From: JBBATK01 sp044228685
GTDB lineage: Bacteria > Bacteroidota > Ignavibacteria > Kapaibacteriales > NICIL-2
Length of the DNA stretch: 64,000 nt
Direction: 5' to 3'
Assembly (NCBI GenBank): GCA_044228685.1
Contig: JBGAUL010000001.1
Span: forward strand, 1 to 64,000
Part shown: positions 44,910 through 52,644 of the stretch, piece by piece
Numbering within the stretch: position 1 is the first letter of the stretch
How the letters are laid out: every line of letters begins with the position of its first letter
Notes under the pieces: model-generated
Database searches by the model: none
The model's input: the letters and a program-made list of their open reading frames with translations, nothing else
Told to the model about the DNA's origin: nothing
Position numbers and translations under genes: made by a program

Positions 44910-44948
44910 TCATGCAAGGCCGGCAGGATTAGTGAGGTCACATTAGTG

Positions 44949-44985
44949 AAGAGCCCGGTGGATGCATCCATCGGGCTCTTTTAAT
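44949..44985 (+). terminator. Rho-independent terminator
   Basis: AAGAGCCCGGTGGAT and ATCCATCGGGCTCTT form a 15-bp stem with a single G.T mismatch, followed by TTAATT. It ends the HZS-alpha-like gene in front of the convergent metH. Confidence 0.88.
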
Positions 44986-45026
44986 TAGCGGTAGTACTTG
45001 TTTGCAAAGTGTAGACTGTGCGACAA

Positions 45027-46895
45027 TTACGCTGCGACTTCTTCCCATTTGCGTTCGTCGAAAATCAATTCGCGACACAGTTCACGTCCGCGTTCGTCGA
45101 TCTTATACAAAGGCATAATCTTCGACGCATGAACGATTGCCATATCGAGTCCGGCTTCGATAGCATAGTGCAAGAACACGCTATTGAGGATGTGACGTAT
45201 ATGTGCTTTCAATCCAAATGAGGCATTGCTCACACCCAGAATAGTTTTTGCGCGCGGCATAATTCGTTTGATTTCGCGAATGGCATTAATGGTGTTCATG
45301 CCACTGTCGCGCAGATCTTCCTGACCCGAGCCGAGCGGGAAAGTGAGGGCATCAAAAATCAAATCATCTTCACGCATGCCATGTTGATTGACGGCGTAAT
45401 CGCGAATGCGTTTGGCGATGCTGATTTTCTTTTCGAAGGTATAGGCTTGACCTTCTTCGTCGATAGACAGAGCAACAACTGCTGCGCCGTACTTCTTCGC
45501 CAGACGGAGGATCTTATCTGCTTTATCATATCCATCTTCAAAGTTGATGGAATTGATAATGGCACGTCCGCCGTAGAGTTTGAGCGCAGTCTCAATCACA
45601 GGCACTTCAGTCGAGTCGATCATGAGAGGAATAGTGACGGCGGTATTAAATCGACGAATCACTTCCGTCATGTCGCGCACTTCATCACGTCCAACATAGG
45701 CCACACACACATCCAAGACGTGCGCGCCTTCGCGAATTTGTTCCTTAGCCATATTGACCATTGAGTCGTAATCCTCAGCCAACAACAGCTCACGGAATTT
45801 CTTCGAGCCATTTGCATTACAACGCTCACCGACAAGCAGTGGAGCGGGATCGACGCGCATGCTGACGGAGCTGTAGATGGAGGATACTGAAGGTGTAAAC
45901 TCGGAGGGAGCATCCGGTGTTTGAACTTTTGGACGTGGCTTTTCGGACTCCAAGTACTCGTTCAGTGCGCGAATATGCTCGTGCGTTGTGCCGCAGCACC
46001 CGCCAATAATGCGCACGCCGAATTCTTCGACGTAGCGTTTCATCCACTTCTGCATTTCAGAAGGAGAGAGATGATAGTGGGCAACGCCGCCGATGTTTTC
46101 CGGCAGACCTGCATTAGGCATAATGAATACCGGCTTGGGAGAGTTCTGCGTGAGGAAGCGAATGTTCTCTTCCATTTCCTTCGGACCGGTTGCGCAGTTC
46201 ATTCCCACAACTTGGACGCTGCTGTAGGGTTCAAGGGTCGTCAAGGCTGCCGCGATTTCCGTTCCCATCAACATGGTACCCGTCGTCTCAATCGTCACAC
46301 TCGCTATAATCGGAATCTCGCCTTCACGCCAATCCACCTGTGCACTTTCTTTCCATTCACGAATCGCGCGCTCAGCGCCGCCAATGGCTGCTTTGACTTG
46401 TAGCATATCCTGACAGGTCTCGATGCACAACAGATCGGCACCGCCGTCAATCATTCCTTTAGCTGCCACATAGTATGCTTCTTCAACTTCGTCGAAGCTA
46501 ATGTGCAGCAACGACGGCAGCTTCGTGCCAGGTCCGAGCGAACCCGCAACAAATCTCGGCTTCTGCGGCGTCGAATACTCCAATGCACACTCACGCGCGA
46601 TCGCAGCGCTCAGTCGTGAGAGCTCGTAGCTCATGTGGGCCAGATCATACTCAGCCAGCACAATCGACGTCGAGCCAAAGGAATTGGTCTCGATAACATC
46701 CGCGCCAGCCTTCAAAAAATCATAATGCACCTTCCGAACCGCATCCGGTTTGGAGATACACAAATACTCGTTGCAACCTTCCAGGTGCTTCCCACCAAAA
46801 TCATCTGCGCTCAGATTCTGGTTCTGAAGATTGGTGCCCGTAGCACCATCAAATAACAATACCCGCGACTGCAGGGCCTGCAAAAAGGGATTCAT
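45027..46895 (-). CDS. metH: Methionine synthase, N-terminal half only (Hcy and pterin domains)
   Basis: The 622-residue protein carries the two substrate-activating domains of cobalamin-dependent methionine synthase. The homocysteine domain (1-315) keeps its zinc ligands Cys234 (GMNCATG), Cys300 and Cys301 (GGCCGTT). The methyltetrahydrofolate domain (about 355-610) starts GERCNANGSKKF and keeps DVCVAYVGRDE, PLMIDST and the FDALTFPLGSG loop. It ends right after the folate barrel (LIFDERKWEEVAA), so the B12-binding and SAM-reactivation domains of the usual roughly 1200-residue enzyme are absent. They must be encoded elsewhere if this is a split MetH. The domain boundary is clean, which argues against random truncation. 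metK is 14 kb away. Confidence 0.93.
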   Translation of the reverse strand: MNPFLQALQSRVLLFDGATGTNLQNQNLSADDFGGKHLEGCNEYLCISKPDAVRKVHYDFLKAGADVIETNSFGSTSIVLAEYDLAHMSYELSRLSAAIARECALEYSTPQKPRFVAGSLGPGTKLPSLLHISFDEVEEAYYVAAKGMIDGGADLLCIETCQDMLQVKAAIGGAERAIREWKESAQVDWREGEIPIIASVTIETTGTMLMGTEIAAALTTLEPYSSVQVVGMNCATGPKEMEENIRFLTQNSPKPVFIMPNAGLPENIGGVAHYHLSPSEMQKWMKRYVEEFGVRIIGGCCGTTHEHIRALNEYLESEKPRPKVQTPDAPSEFTPSVSSIYSSVSMRVDPAPLLVGERCNANGSKKFRELLLAEDYDSMVNMAKEQIREGAHVLDVCVAYVGRDEVRDMTEVIRRFNTAVTIPLMIDSTEVPVIETALKLYGGRAIINSINFEDGYDKADKILRLAKKYGAAVVALSIDEEGQAYTFEKKISIAKRIRDYAVNQHGMREDDLIFDALTFPLGSGQEDLRDSGMNTINAIREIKRIMPRAKTILGVSNASFGLKAHIRHILNSVFLHYAIEAGLDMAIVHASKIMPLYKIDERGRELCRELIFDERKWEEVAA

Positions 46896-46930
46896 GCTGT
46901 GCTGTTGTTCGTTGTGGATACAAAGATACG

Positions 46931-46995
46931 AGGGATGGGAGGATGAGGGTGTGGGGTGGGGTGGTGAGGTGGGGGTGGGGGATTTGTGGGGTGGA
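46931..46995 (+). other. G-rich tract with G-quadruplex potential upstream of metH
   Basis: The plus strand holds at least six runs of three to five G separated by one to seven bases (for example GGGTGTGGGGTGGGGTGG and GGGGGTGGGGG). It begins 35 bases before the metH start codon, on the strand opposite to its mRNA. The metH transcript would carry the matching C-rich sequence if transcription begins further upstream. Confidence 0.7.
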
Positions 46996-47012
46996 ATTTT
47001 CGGTCTGGATTT

Positions 47013-47085
47013 CCAACCCGGAATAAATTCCGGGCCTGCTAAGATGGTTGGCGAGTTTCCGGATGTTGTGCGGGGTTCGGGCGTT
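47013..47085 (+). repeat. Solo copy of the palindromic repeat core
   Basis: CCCGGAATAAATTCCGGG at 47017-47034 is followed by the same tail as in the blocks at 5930-6358 and 11384-11715 (gcctgctaagatggttg, then tttccggatgttgtgcgggg). No GGGAGCTGC hairpin accompanies it. The surrounding gap from 46896 to 47256 also contains the G-rich tract and a hairpin at 47155; no gene is visible. Confidence 0.85.
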
Positions 47086-47154
47086 GTTGTGATTTACATG
47101 TAGTGTCACATCCTTTTGCAGCCTTTGCCTCTGCTAAAAAACATCTACATAAAT

Positions 47155-47182
47155 CGGCCTAGCAGAAGATCTGTCTAGGCCG
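47155..47182 (-). terminator. Probable terminator after the T9SS-tailed membrane protein gene
   Basis: CGGCCTAG and CTAGGCCG are 8-bp arms with a 12-base loop, 75 bases past the stop at 47257. On the minus strand ATTTATGTAGATGTTTTTT follows, so the T run is delayed. Moderate support. Confidence 0.45.
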
Positions 47183-47256
47183 TCATTGTTTCACGTGTTG
47201 TCTTTCGCTGTCTTTCTCTGCCTACATCTCAATCAAAACGCAATTACGATCGCACA

Positions 47257-48624
47257 TCAACGTTGAACAGCCAGACGTTGGGTTATTTGTTCGCCGCGAT
47301 CGTTGGAGAGTACGATGATATAGAAACCGGAGCTGAGCTGGGGTAGATTGAGATCGATTGTGTTTGGACCAGCCTTCGCTTGGTAATTAGAAACGAGTTC
47401 GGATACAAATGAGCCTTTGTCGTTGTAGAGTTTGATGGAGATGGGCGATGATTGGCTGAGTACATAGTTGCAGGATACCTGTGATTCTGCGGGATTTGGT
47501 GCTAGGCTTAGGGAACGGAGTGTGCCTGAGGAGTATTGACAGAGTTGTAAATAGGAGCTTGCTTTATTGTCTTGAAGCTCCGTGCAGGCTTGTTCAGCTT
47601 GTATCTCGCCTTTGATGACCTTTTCGAGGAGTTTGTATTCGCGTTGCATGACGCTGCGGTAGCGCTCGGGGAGATGCTCGATGAATTCTTGGGTTGGGAC
47701 AAACCAGAGACGAAGCGTCATTTTGCGGAATGCCGTGGAGTCAAGTTTGGAGTTGGTGTTTCGAGCGTGTTCAACTAGAGAGTTTATGTTGTCAAATTCA
47801 ATCTCAACCGGAATTGCCTTTGAGCACAAGGTTGAGTACATCATCTCGATTGGATATGAGTTCGGATTACTCGATGAGTCTCTTGAGGAAGATGTTGTTT
47901 TCAACGATGGCATGCGGAGCATTGGCGCGGCATCGATGAGATTGTTGACTATGTAGTATGAATCCCAACCGATCTCAGAGTTTTGCTTTGAACGCTTGTA
48001 GTTCCAGAGCACCTTGTTGTGTCCAACAGCGCAGAGCGGATTGGGTTTTGAATTATCCCATTGTGCGTATAGCAGCGTGCGCTTATCCTCGCTTCCGCTT
48101 AATGCAAAGCTCCGTGTGCTTCGCACAAGAATTTGGTCTGCTGTGATATCGTAATTCTGCGCCTGCAGCTTCTTCAGAAGTTCTTGGTGCTTTATCGCGT
48201 AGCTTTTGCGAAGCGTGCTGTCTTTGAAGCTCGGAGGAAGAGTATCCGTTTTTGAAATGTACTCTTCGATGGGAATAAAGACGCTGTCGCCTTGAACGCT
48301 GATTCCCAAGTTCGTTAGCTCCGCGGCGCTGAGCTTGAGTGCTTCGATGCCTGCGATGGATTCTCTGTCTTGTCGTTGTTTTGCTATGTCTTTCTTGTGC
48401 GCAATGAGATCTTCTTTTGATATGACGACGCTATCGCAAAGCGTCACACTCGACCGGACGCTTTGTTGCCAGCGCTGTGGCAGTGCACTGACGAATTCCG
48501 GCGTCGGCACGAACCAAAGCAGAAGCACCCACGGTTTCGCATCCTTGTTCATGGTGATGCGAAGAGGTACGAGTTTGTTGAGGTAGGATAAGGTTGCTTC
48601 GCGCGGTACCGTACTGAATTCCAT
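47257..48624 (-). CDS. Downstream part of ECF-linked membrane protein: module 2 and T9SS sorting domain
   Basis: The 455-residue frame has no signal peptide or membrane helix of its own. It starts inside a module whose beginning lies in the frame just upstream. The first 55 residues (ending VLLLWFVPTPEFVSALPQRW) complete module 1. Residues about 95-345 form module 2: LKLSAAELTNLGI, then NPLCAVGHN and LRLWFVPTQEFIEHLPERY. The end is a T9SS sorting domain (LAPNPAESQVSCNYVL, ending SSGFYIIVLSNDRGEQITQRLAVQR). The upstream gene is in the same frame and is separated only by one TAG codon and two sense codons. The ATG at 48624 may be a chance internal Met. The intact paralogue at 54079-55680 has the same order without the break. 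Confidence 0.8.
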   Translation of the reverse strand: MEFSTVPREATLSYLNKLVPLRITMNKDAKPWVLLLWFVPTPEFVSALPQRWQQSVRSSVTLCDSVVISKEDLIAHKKDIAKQRQDRESIAGIEALKLSAAELTNLGISVQGDSVFIPIEEYISKTDTLPPSFKDSTLRKSYAIKHQELLKKLQAQNYDITADQILVRSTRSFALSGSEDKRTLLYAQWDNSKPNPLCAVGHNKVLWNYKRSKQNSEIGWDSYYIVNNLIDAAPMLRMPSLKTTSSSRDSSSNPNSYPIEMMYSTLCSKAIPVEIEFDNINSLVEHARNTNSKLDSTAFRKMTLRLWFVPTQEFIEHLPERYRSVMQREYKLLEKVIKGEIQAEQACTELQDNKASSYLQLCQYSSGTLRSLSLAPNPAESQVSCNYVLSQSSPISIKLYNDKGSFVSELVSNYQAKAGPNTIDLNLPQLSSGFYIIVLSNDRGEQITQRLAVQR

Positions 48625-48630
48625 GAGTTT

Positions 48631-49446
48631 CTATGGATCGCCAAGTCCCATGAGAGAGAGAAGCTGGAAGAACTCATTCTGGGCTTTGTCACGTGCATGG
48701 AACTCGAGTCGTGGAGAGTATCCTGTCGGTGTAAACGACATTTGAGATTTGTTTGGCGTGCAGTAGAAGCCTTCTGCAGGACATAGAGGACTACTCTTAG
48801 TGCGATCCGAGTTCGTGTTAGCAACAAAATCAATATGCGTGGAGTCGGCTGTGAAAATCATGCGAGCTTGTACAACCTCGTTTTCACGATCCGTATCATA
48901 GCCTAGCCTCTCGAACTTTGCAACTAAACGTGCTGCATCTTGATACACTTTCATTTCCCGTTCATAACTACACTCAATCGTTGAATCGCTCTGGATAATA
49001 CCCAGCTTAGCAAGCTCAGCCGGACTAAGTTCAATGACCCGAATGATGTTCGAGAAAGTTGAGTTGACGTCTCTTTGTGTTGAAGGACTTTTGTTGTCGC
49101 CTTTGCTGAATTCATCCGCTGTGTTTGCTACGCCTGTGTTTTGCGACGAAGTACTTATTGGCGCCGTGCTTGGTGTCGGCGTTTGAAGTTGTTGTGATTG
49201 TTGATCGTGATTTGACAGACCGTACCAAGCGGCTGCTCCAACGACGAGCAGTGATGCAATAATATTCATGATAGTTTTTATTGACGTTATGGATGATGCT
49301 TGAGCAGCATGCGTGGTGCTTGGCGCATCGGACGTATATCTTCCTGCGATGCTGATCAGTTCATCGCGTTCGACAAGCGGCTGAGCGTTATTGACCTCAC
49401 GTGCTGTTTGTAATAAAGAGTCAAGATTGTTCATAGTTGAGCTCAC
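48631..49446 (-). CDS. Upstream part of ECF-linked membrane protein (putative anti-sigma)
   Basis: The 271-residue product starts at a GTG overlapping the sigma stop by four bases (GTGA), or at the ATG at 49434. Residues 1-50 are cytoplasmic (LDSLLQTAREVNNAQPLVERDELISIAGR) and align with the head of the paralogue at 55680. One membrane helix follows (IMNIIASLLVVGAAAWYGLS, about 57-78), then a Ser/Thr/Gln linker and the first part of module 1 (IELSPAELAKLGI; SSPLCPAEGF). The frame ends at TAG in GLGDP, in the middle of the module. Position after an ECF gene and the membrane topology suggest an anti-sigma factor, but no zinc-binding HxxxCxxC motif is present. Confidence 0.78.
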   Translation of the reverse strand: MSSTMNNLDSLLQTAREVNNAQPLVERDELISIAGRYTSDAPSTTHAAQASSITSIKTIMNIIASLLVVGAAAWYGLSNHDQQSQQLQTPTPSTAPISTSSQNTGVANTADEFSKGDNKSPSTQRDVNSTFSNIIRVIELSPAELAKLGIIQSDSTIECSYEREMKVYQDAARLVAKFERLGYDTDRENEVVQARMIFTADSTHIDFVANTNSDRTKSSPLCPAEGFYCTPNKSQMSFTPTGYSPRLEFHARDKAQNEFFQLLSLMGLGDP

Positions 49447-49958
49447 TTTTTTGTATCAATGATTTCCGTCGCGCTGAGTATTTGTTTGAGTCTCAATCGC
49501 GCGCGATGAACTCTGACTTTCACATTGGCGATGCTTAGATCCAGTGCCTCTGCGATTTCTTTGTGACTAAGTCCGGTGATTTCTGCCATCACAAACACCT
49601 CACGCACATCATCGCTGAGTTGTGCAATAGCGCTATATAATTCCTTGAGCTGCAGAATCTCGTCCGGTCGTGCGCCGCCTGCATAGAGCTCGTCAATATC
49701 AATACCCGACATTGCCGGCGTCCGCTGACGTCGTTTGCGCTCCGCGTGATAACACCGCGACGCAATGGTGAACAGATAACTCAAGAATGTAGCCTCATTA
49801 CGCAAAGCATGAAACTGCTCGCAGGCAATAGCCACCGTCTCGCACACTAATTCCCGTGCATCCTCACGTCGCCAGCACATACTCAAGGCAAACCTTTCCA
49901 ATCGCGGATACAAAGGCTCCAAGAGTTCGAGAAATCGTTTCTGCTGGTCAACAGTCAT
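49443..49958 (-). CDS. ECF RNA polymerase sigma factor (locus 1)
   Basis: This 171-residue sigma-70 family protein has region 2 at about 10-80 (LEPLYPRLERFALSMCWRREDARELVCETVAIAC...YLFTIASRCYHAERKRR). Region 4 lies at about 110-165 (LYSAIAQLSDDVREVFVMAEITGLSHKEIAEALDLSIANVKVRVHRARLRLK). It has the normal ECF length and no extension. Its stop overlaps the downstream membrane protein start by four bases, the usual arrangement for an ECF factor and its cognate anti-sigma. A paralogue with the same kind of partner is at 55677-56243. Target promoters were not identified. Confidence 0.95.
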   Translation of the reverse strand: MTVDQQKRFLELLEPLYPRLERFALSMCWRREDARELVCETVAIACEQFHALRNEATFLSYLFTIASRCYHAERKRRQRTPAMSGIDIDELYAGGARPDEILQLKELYSAIAQLSDDVREVFVMAEITGLSHKEIAEALDLSIANVKVRVHRARLRLKQILSATEIIDTKK

Positions 49959-50257
49959 ATGAGGCTACAGGGTTATGCCAGTACGTGTTTTTAGAAGTGA
50001 AAAGGTTACAAGCCTTGTGCATCACGACGAAATAATTACGGCATCAGGGTATTGAGTGATGAATTGGTTGTGGTGCAATCTATTAATGTTGGGGAGTGTG
50101 GCTGAGAAGGGGACGTGAGGAAGTTGAGCGTGGGTAGCGGAGATGAGTAAACGCTAATGAGTATCTCGCAAAGAATATTGATGAATTAATTGTCTACTCA
50201 AGAAATCTTCAAATCGCAGGGATTCAAGAGGATGATCAATGCAAATGAATGACTGAA

Positions 50258-50800
50258 TTAATTCATCTCCAACCATCGCTTAGCATCGGTGGGATCGCTA
50301 AGGCGGATGAAGTGGATGTGTTGGTATTGAGGGCTTGACATCATCGCGCGGTACTTCTTGCGGTTAGCGTGAAACGTTTGAAGTGTCCATAACAGGATGG
50401 ACTTTTTAGAGAAGAGGAGTTGTTTGAATGTTTCGCGGTTATTGGTGTCAGGCCAGAGCTCTTGTTTTGTCCAAGCTCGGTTAAGGGCGCGCCTAAGTGC
50501 TTGGAAGAAGACGCGGGGAAAGGAGTAGTCGAGCCATATGACGCAGACTTCGCGCGACCACTTGATGGCGGTAGTGCGGGTGTAGTTTCCGTCGAGAACC
50601 CAGCAATCGGGTTGCAGAGCGCTTTGAAGACGGGCAAAGAACTCGGGGTCGGTGGGTTCCTGCCAGTTGGCTTTCCAGTACAGCAGATCCATTTCGATGC
50701 AGGGGTAGTTGAGACGTTGCGCCAAGGCTCGGGCAAATGAGCTCTTGCCGCAGCCGCTGGTTCCAACGATGTTGAATCTGGTGTACTGTTTGGGATGCAT
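50258..50800 (-). CDS. P-loop nucleotide kinase-like protein (FlaR/topology-modulation type)
   Basis: The 180-residue protein has a Walker A motif GTSGCGKS at 13-20, followed by FARALAQRLNYPCIEMDLLYW. The body contains WVLDGNYTRT and VIWLDYSFPRVFFQALRRALNR, which match the adenylate-kinase-like family often annotated as DNA topology modulation protein FlaR. Members are presumed small-molecule or nucleotide kinases; the substrate is unknown. The size is normal. It is divergent from guaA with 210 bases between. Confidence 0.88.
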   Translation of the reverse strand: MHPKQYTRFNIVGTSGCGKSSFARALAQRLNYPCIEMDLLYWKANWQEPTDPEFFARLQSALQPDCWVLDGNYTRTTAIKWSREVCVIWLDYSFPRVFFQALRRALNRAWTKQELWPDTNNRETFKQLLFSKKSILLWTLQTFHANRKKYRAMMSSPQYQHIHFIRLSDPTDAKRWLEMN

Positions 50801-51010
50801 TGATTGCTTTGCGCTACTAGAGATGCAAATCTGAGGAGATTTCAGGGAATTGCGCTCGATTGGAGGGCTGAAGGGTTATAGTTCACCCCTGCTTCTGCGG
50901 GAAGTGCAACGCGGCGATAGATGTACTATTAGGTGGTCTGAAGCTTCCCAATGCGCTGTCTCCGACTGCTTCGTAGTTTTGTGGCTCACTCCTTCAGTGC
51001 CTACAATCTC

Positions 51011-52552
51011 ATGACGCATAGCAACCACATAGTTATTCTCGATTTTGGATCACAATTCACCCAATTGATTGCCCGAAAGGTTCGGGAAAATGGGGTGTAT
51101 GCAGAAATTCATCCCTATACCACCGACGTGGAGAAGATCAGGGCGATGAAGCCGAAGGGATTGATTTTCTCCGGCGGACCCTCCAGCGTGTATGCCGATG
51201 GCGCACCGCATTCTTCGATGGGATTGTATGATTTGGACCTGCCGATCCTGGGCATTTGCTATGGTTTGCAGCTGCTGGCTTTTCAATTAGGCGGCGAGGT
51301 TAATCGTTCGGCAAAGCGTGAGTTTGGGCGTGCTCATTTGCATATCTCCAATCACGACAATCTGTTTCGCGACATTCCAGAGCAGAGTACGGTGTGGATG
51401 AGTCACGGCGATTCGCTCACCAAGTTGCCCGACGGATTTGATGTTATCGCTACAACCGAGAACGCTCCCATCTGTGCAGTTGCCAATGCGCAGCGTCGTA
51501 TTTGGGGCATTCAATTCCATCCTGAGGTTTATCACAGCACGCACGGCAAAAACATCCTTAAGAATTTCGTGGTGAATATTTGCGGATGCTCGACTGATTG
51601 GAATGCGGGATCATTTATTGAACGTGAGATTGCCGATATACGCGAACGCGTTGGCTCGCAAAGTGTGATCTGCGCGTTGTCCGGAGGTGTTGACTCTACC
51701 GTCGCTGCAGTGCTCATGCACAAAGCAATTGGCGATCAATTGCATTGCATCCACGTTGATAGTGGCTTGATGCGCATGAATGAAAGTGCGACGATTGAGC
51801 GCTTGTTCCGCGAACATTTTTCGATGAGCATTGATGTGTTGGATGCGTCGTCGACATTTCTCTCGCGACTCGAAGGCATCAGTGATCCGGAAAAGAAGCG
51901 GAAGATTATTGGAAATTCTTTTATTGAATTGTTTGAACCTGAAGCACGAAAATTCAACGACGCACAATGGCTGGTTCAGGGAACATTGTATCCGGATGTG
52001 ATTGAATCAGTGAGCGTGAAGGGTCCGTCGCAAACAATTAAAACCCACCACAACGTTGGTGGTCTGCCGGAGAAAATGCACCTCAAACTCATCGAGCCAT
52101 TCCGTGAGTTGTTTAAGGATGAGGTGCGGGCGGTTGGACGTGAGCTGGGTATTCCGGATTGGTTTATTGAGCGTCATCCCTTCCCCGGACCCGGTCTCGC
52201 TATCCGTGTGCTCGGCGCTATCACTCCTCAATTGCTCGATTTGCTGCGTCGCGCCGATGAAATTTATCTGGAAGAAATCCGCAAAGCGGGTCTCTATAAC
52301 GAGATCTGGCAAGCCTTCGCCGTCATTCTGCCCATCCAAAGCGTCGGCGTAATGGGTGATGAGCGTACCTATGAGAATGTCGTGGCGCTGCGGGCTGTCA
52401 CGAGTACCGACGGCATGACTGCTGACTGGTATCACATGCCCTACGATGTGCTTGCGCATATTTCAAATCGCATCATCAATGAAGTGCGTGGCATTAATCG
52501 CGTGGTCTACGATGTGTCATCGAAACCACCGGCTACCATCGAGTGGGAATAG
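51011..52552 (+). CDS. guaA: GMP synthase (glutamine-hydrolysing)
   Basis: GuaA converts XMP to GMP using ATP and glutamine, the last step of de novo guanine nucleotide synthesis. The 513-residue protein starts at the ATG at 51011 with THSNHIVILDFGSQFTQLIA; a longer in-frame leader to 50951 is not conserved-looking. The class I glutamine amidotransferase has its nucleophile at Cys83 (GICYG) and the His/Glu pair in FHPEV. The ATP pyrophosphatase P-loop SGGVDST lies near 224. The C-terminal dimerisation domain has HHNVGGLPEKM, HPFPGPGLAIR and a final KPPATIEWE. The length and all motifs are standard. Confidence 0.98.
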   Translation: MTHSNHIVILDFGSQFTQLIARKVRENGVYAEIHPYTTDVEKIRAMKPKGLIFSGGPSSVYADGAPHSSMGLYDLDLPILGICYGLQLLAFQLGGEVNRSAKREFGRAHLHISNHDNLFRDIPEQSTVWMSHGDSLTKLPDGFDVIATTENAPICAVANAQRRIWGIQFHPEVYHSTHGKNILKNFVVNICGCSTDWNAGSFIEREIADIRERVGSQSVICALSGGVDSTVAAVLMHKAIGDQLHCIHVDSGLMRMNESATIERLFREHFSMSIDVLDASSTFLSRLEGISDPEKKRKIIGNSFIELFEPEARKFNDAQWLVQGTLYPDVIESVSVKGPSQTIKTHHNVGGLPEKMHLKLIEPFRELFKDEVRAVGRELGIPDWFIERHPFPGPGLAIRVLGAITPQLLDLLRRADEIYLEEIRKAGLYNEIWQAFAVILPIQSVGVMGDERTYENVVALRAVTSTDGMTADWYHMPYDVLAHISNRIINEVRGINRVVYDVSSKPPATIEWE

Positions 52553-52644
52553 AATTGTAATCTGCCTTTTGTGATTGTTAGGCACAGTTCAATGTCAATC
52601 AACACTGCATCACTGTTTGCCTGTGCAGTATTAAAGCTTATGCT

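Noticed and set aside
48622..48640. Pyrrolysine or other recoded amber codon
   Set aside because: No downstream insertion structure or amber-decoding genes are visible in the window; nonsense mutation, readthrough or sequencing error are simpler explanations.
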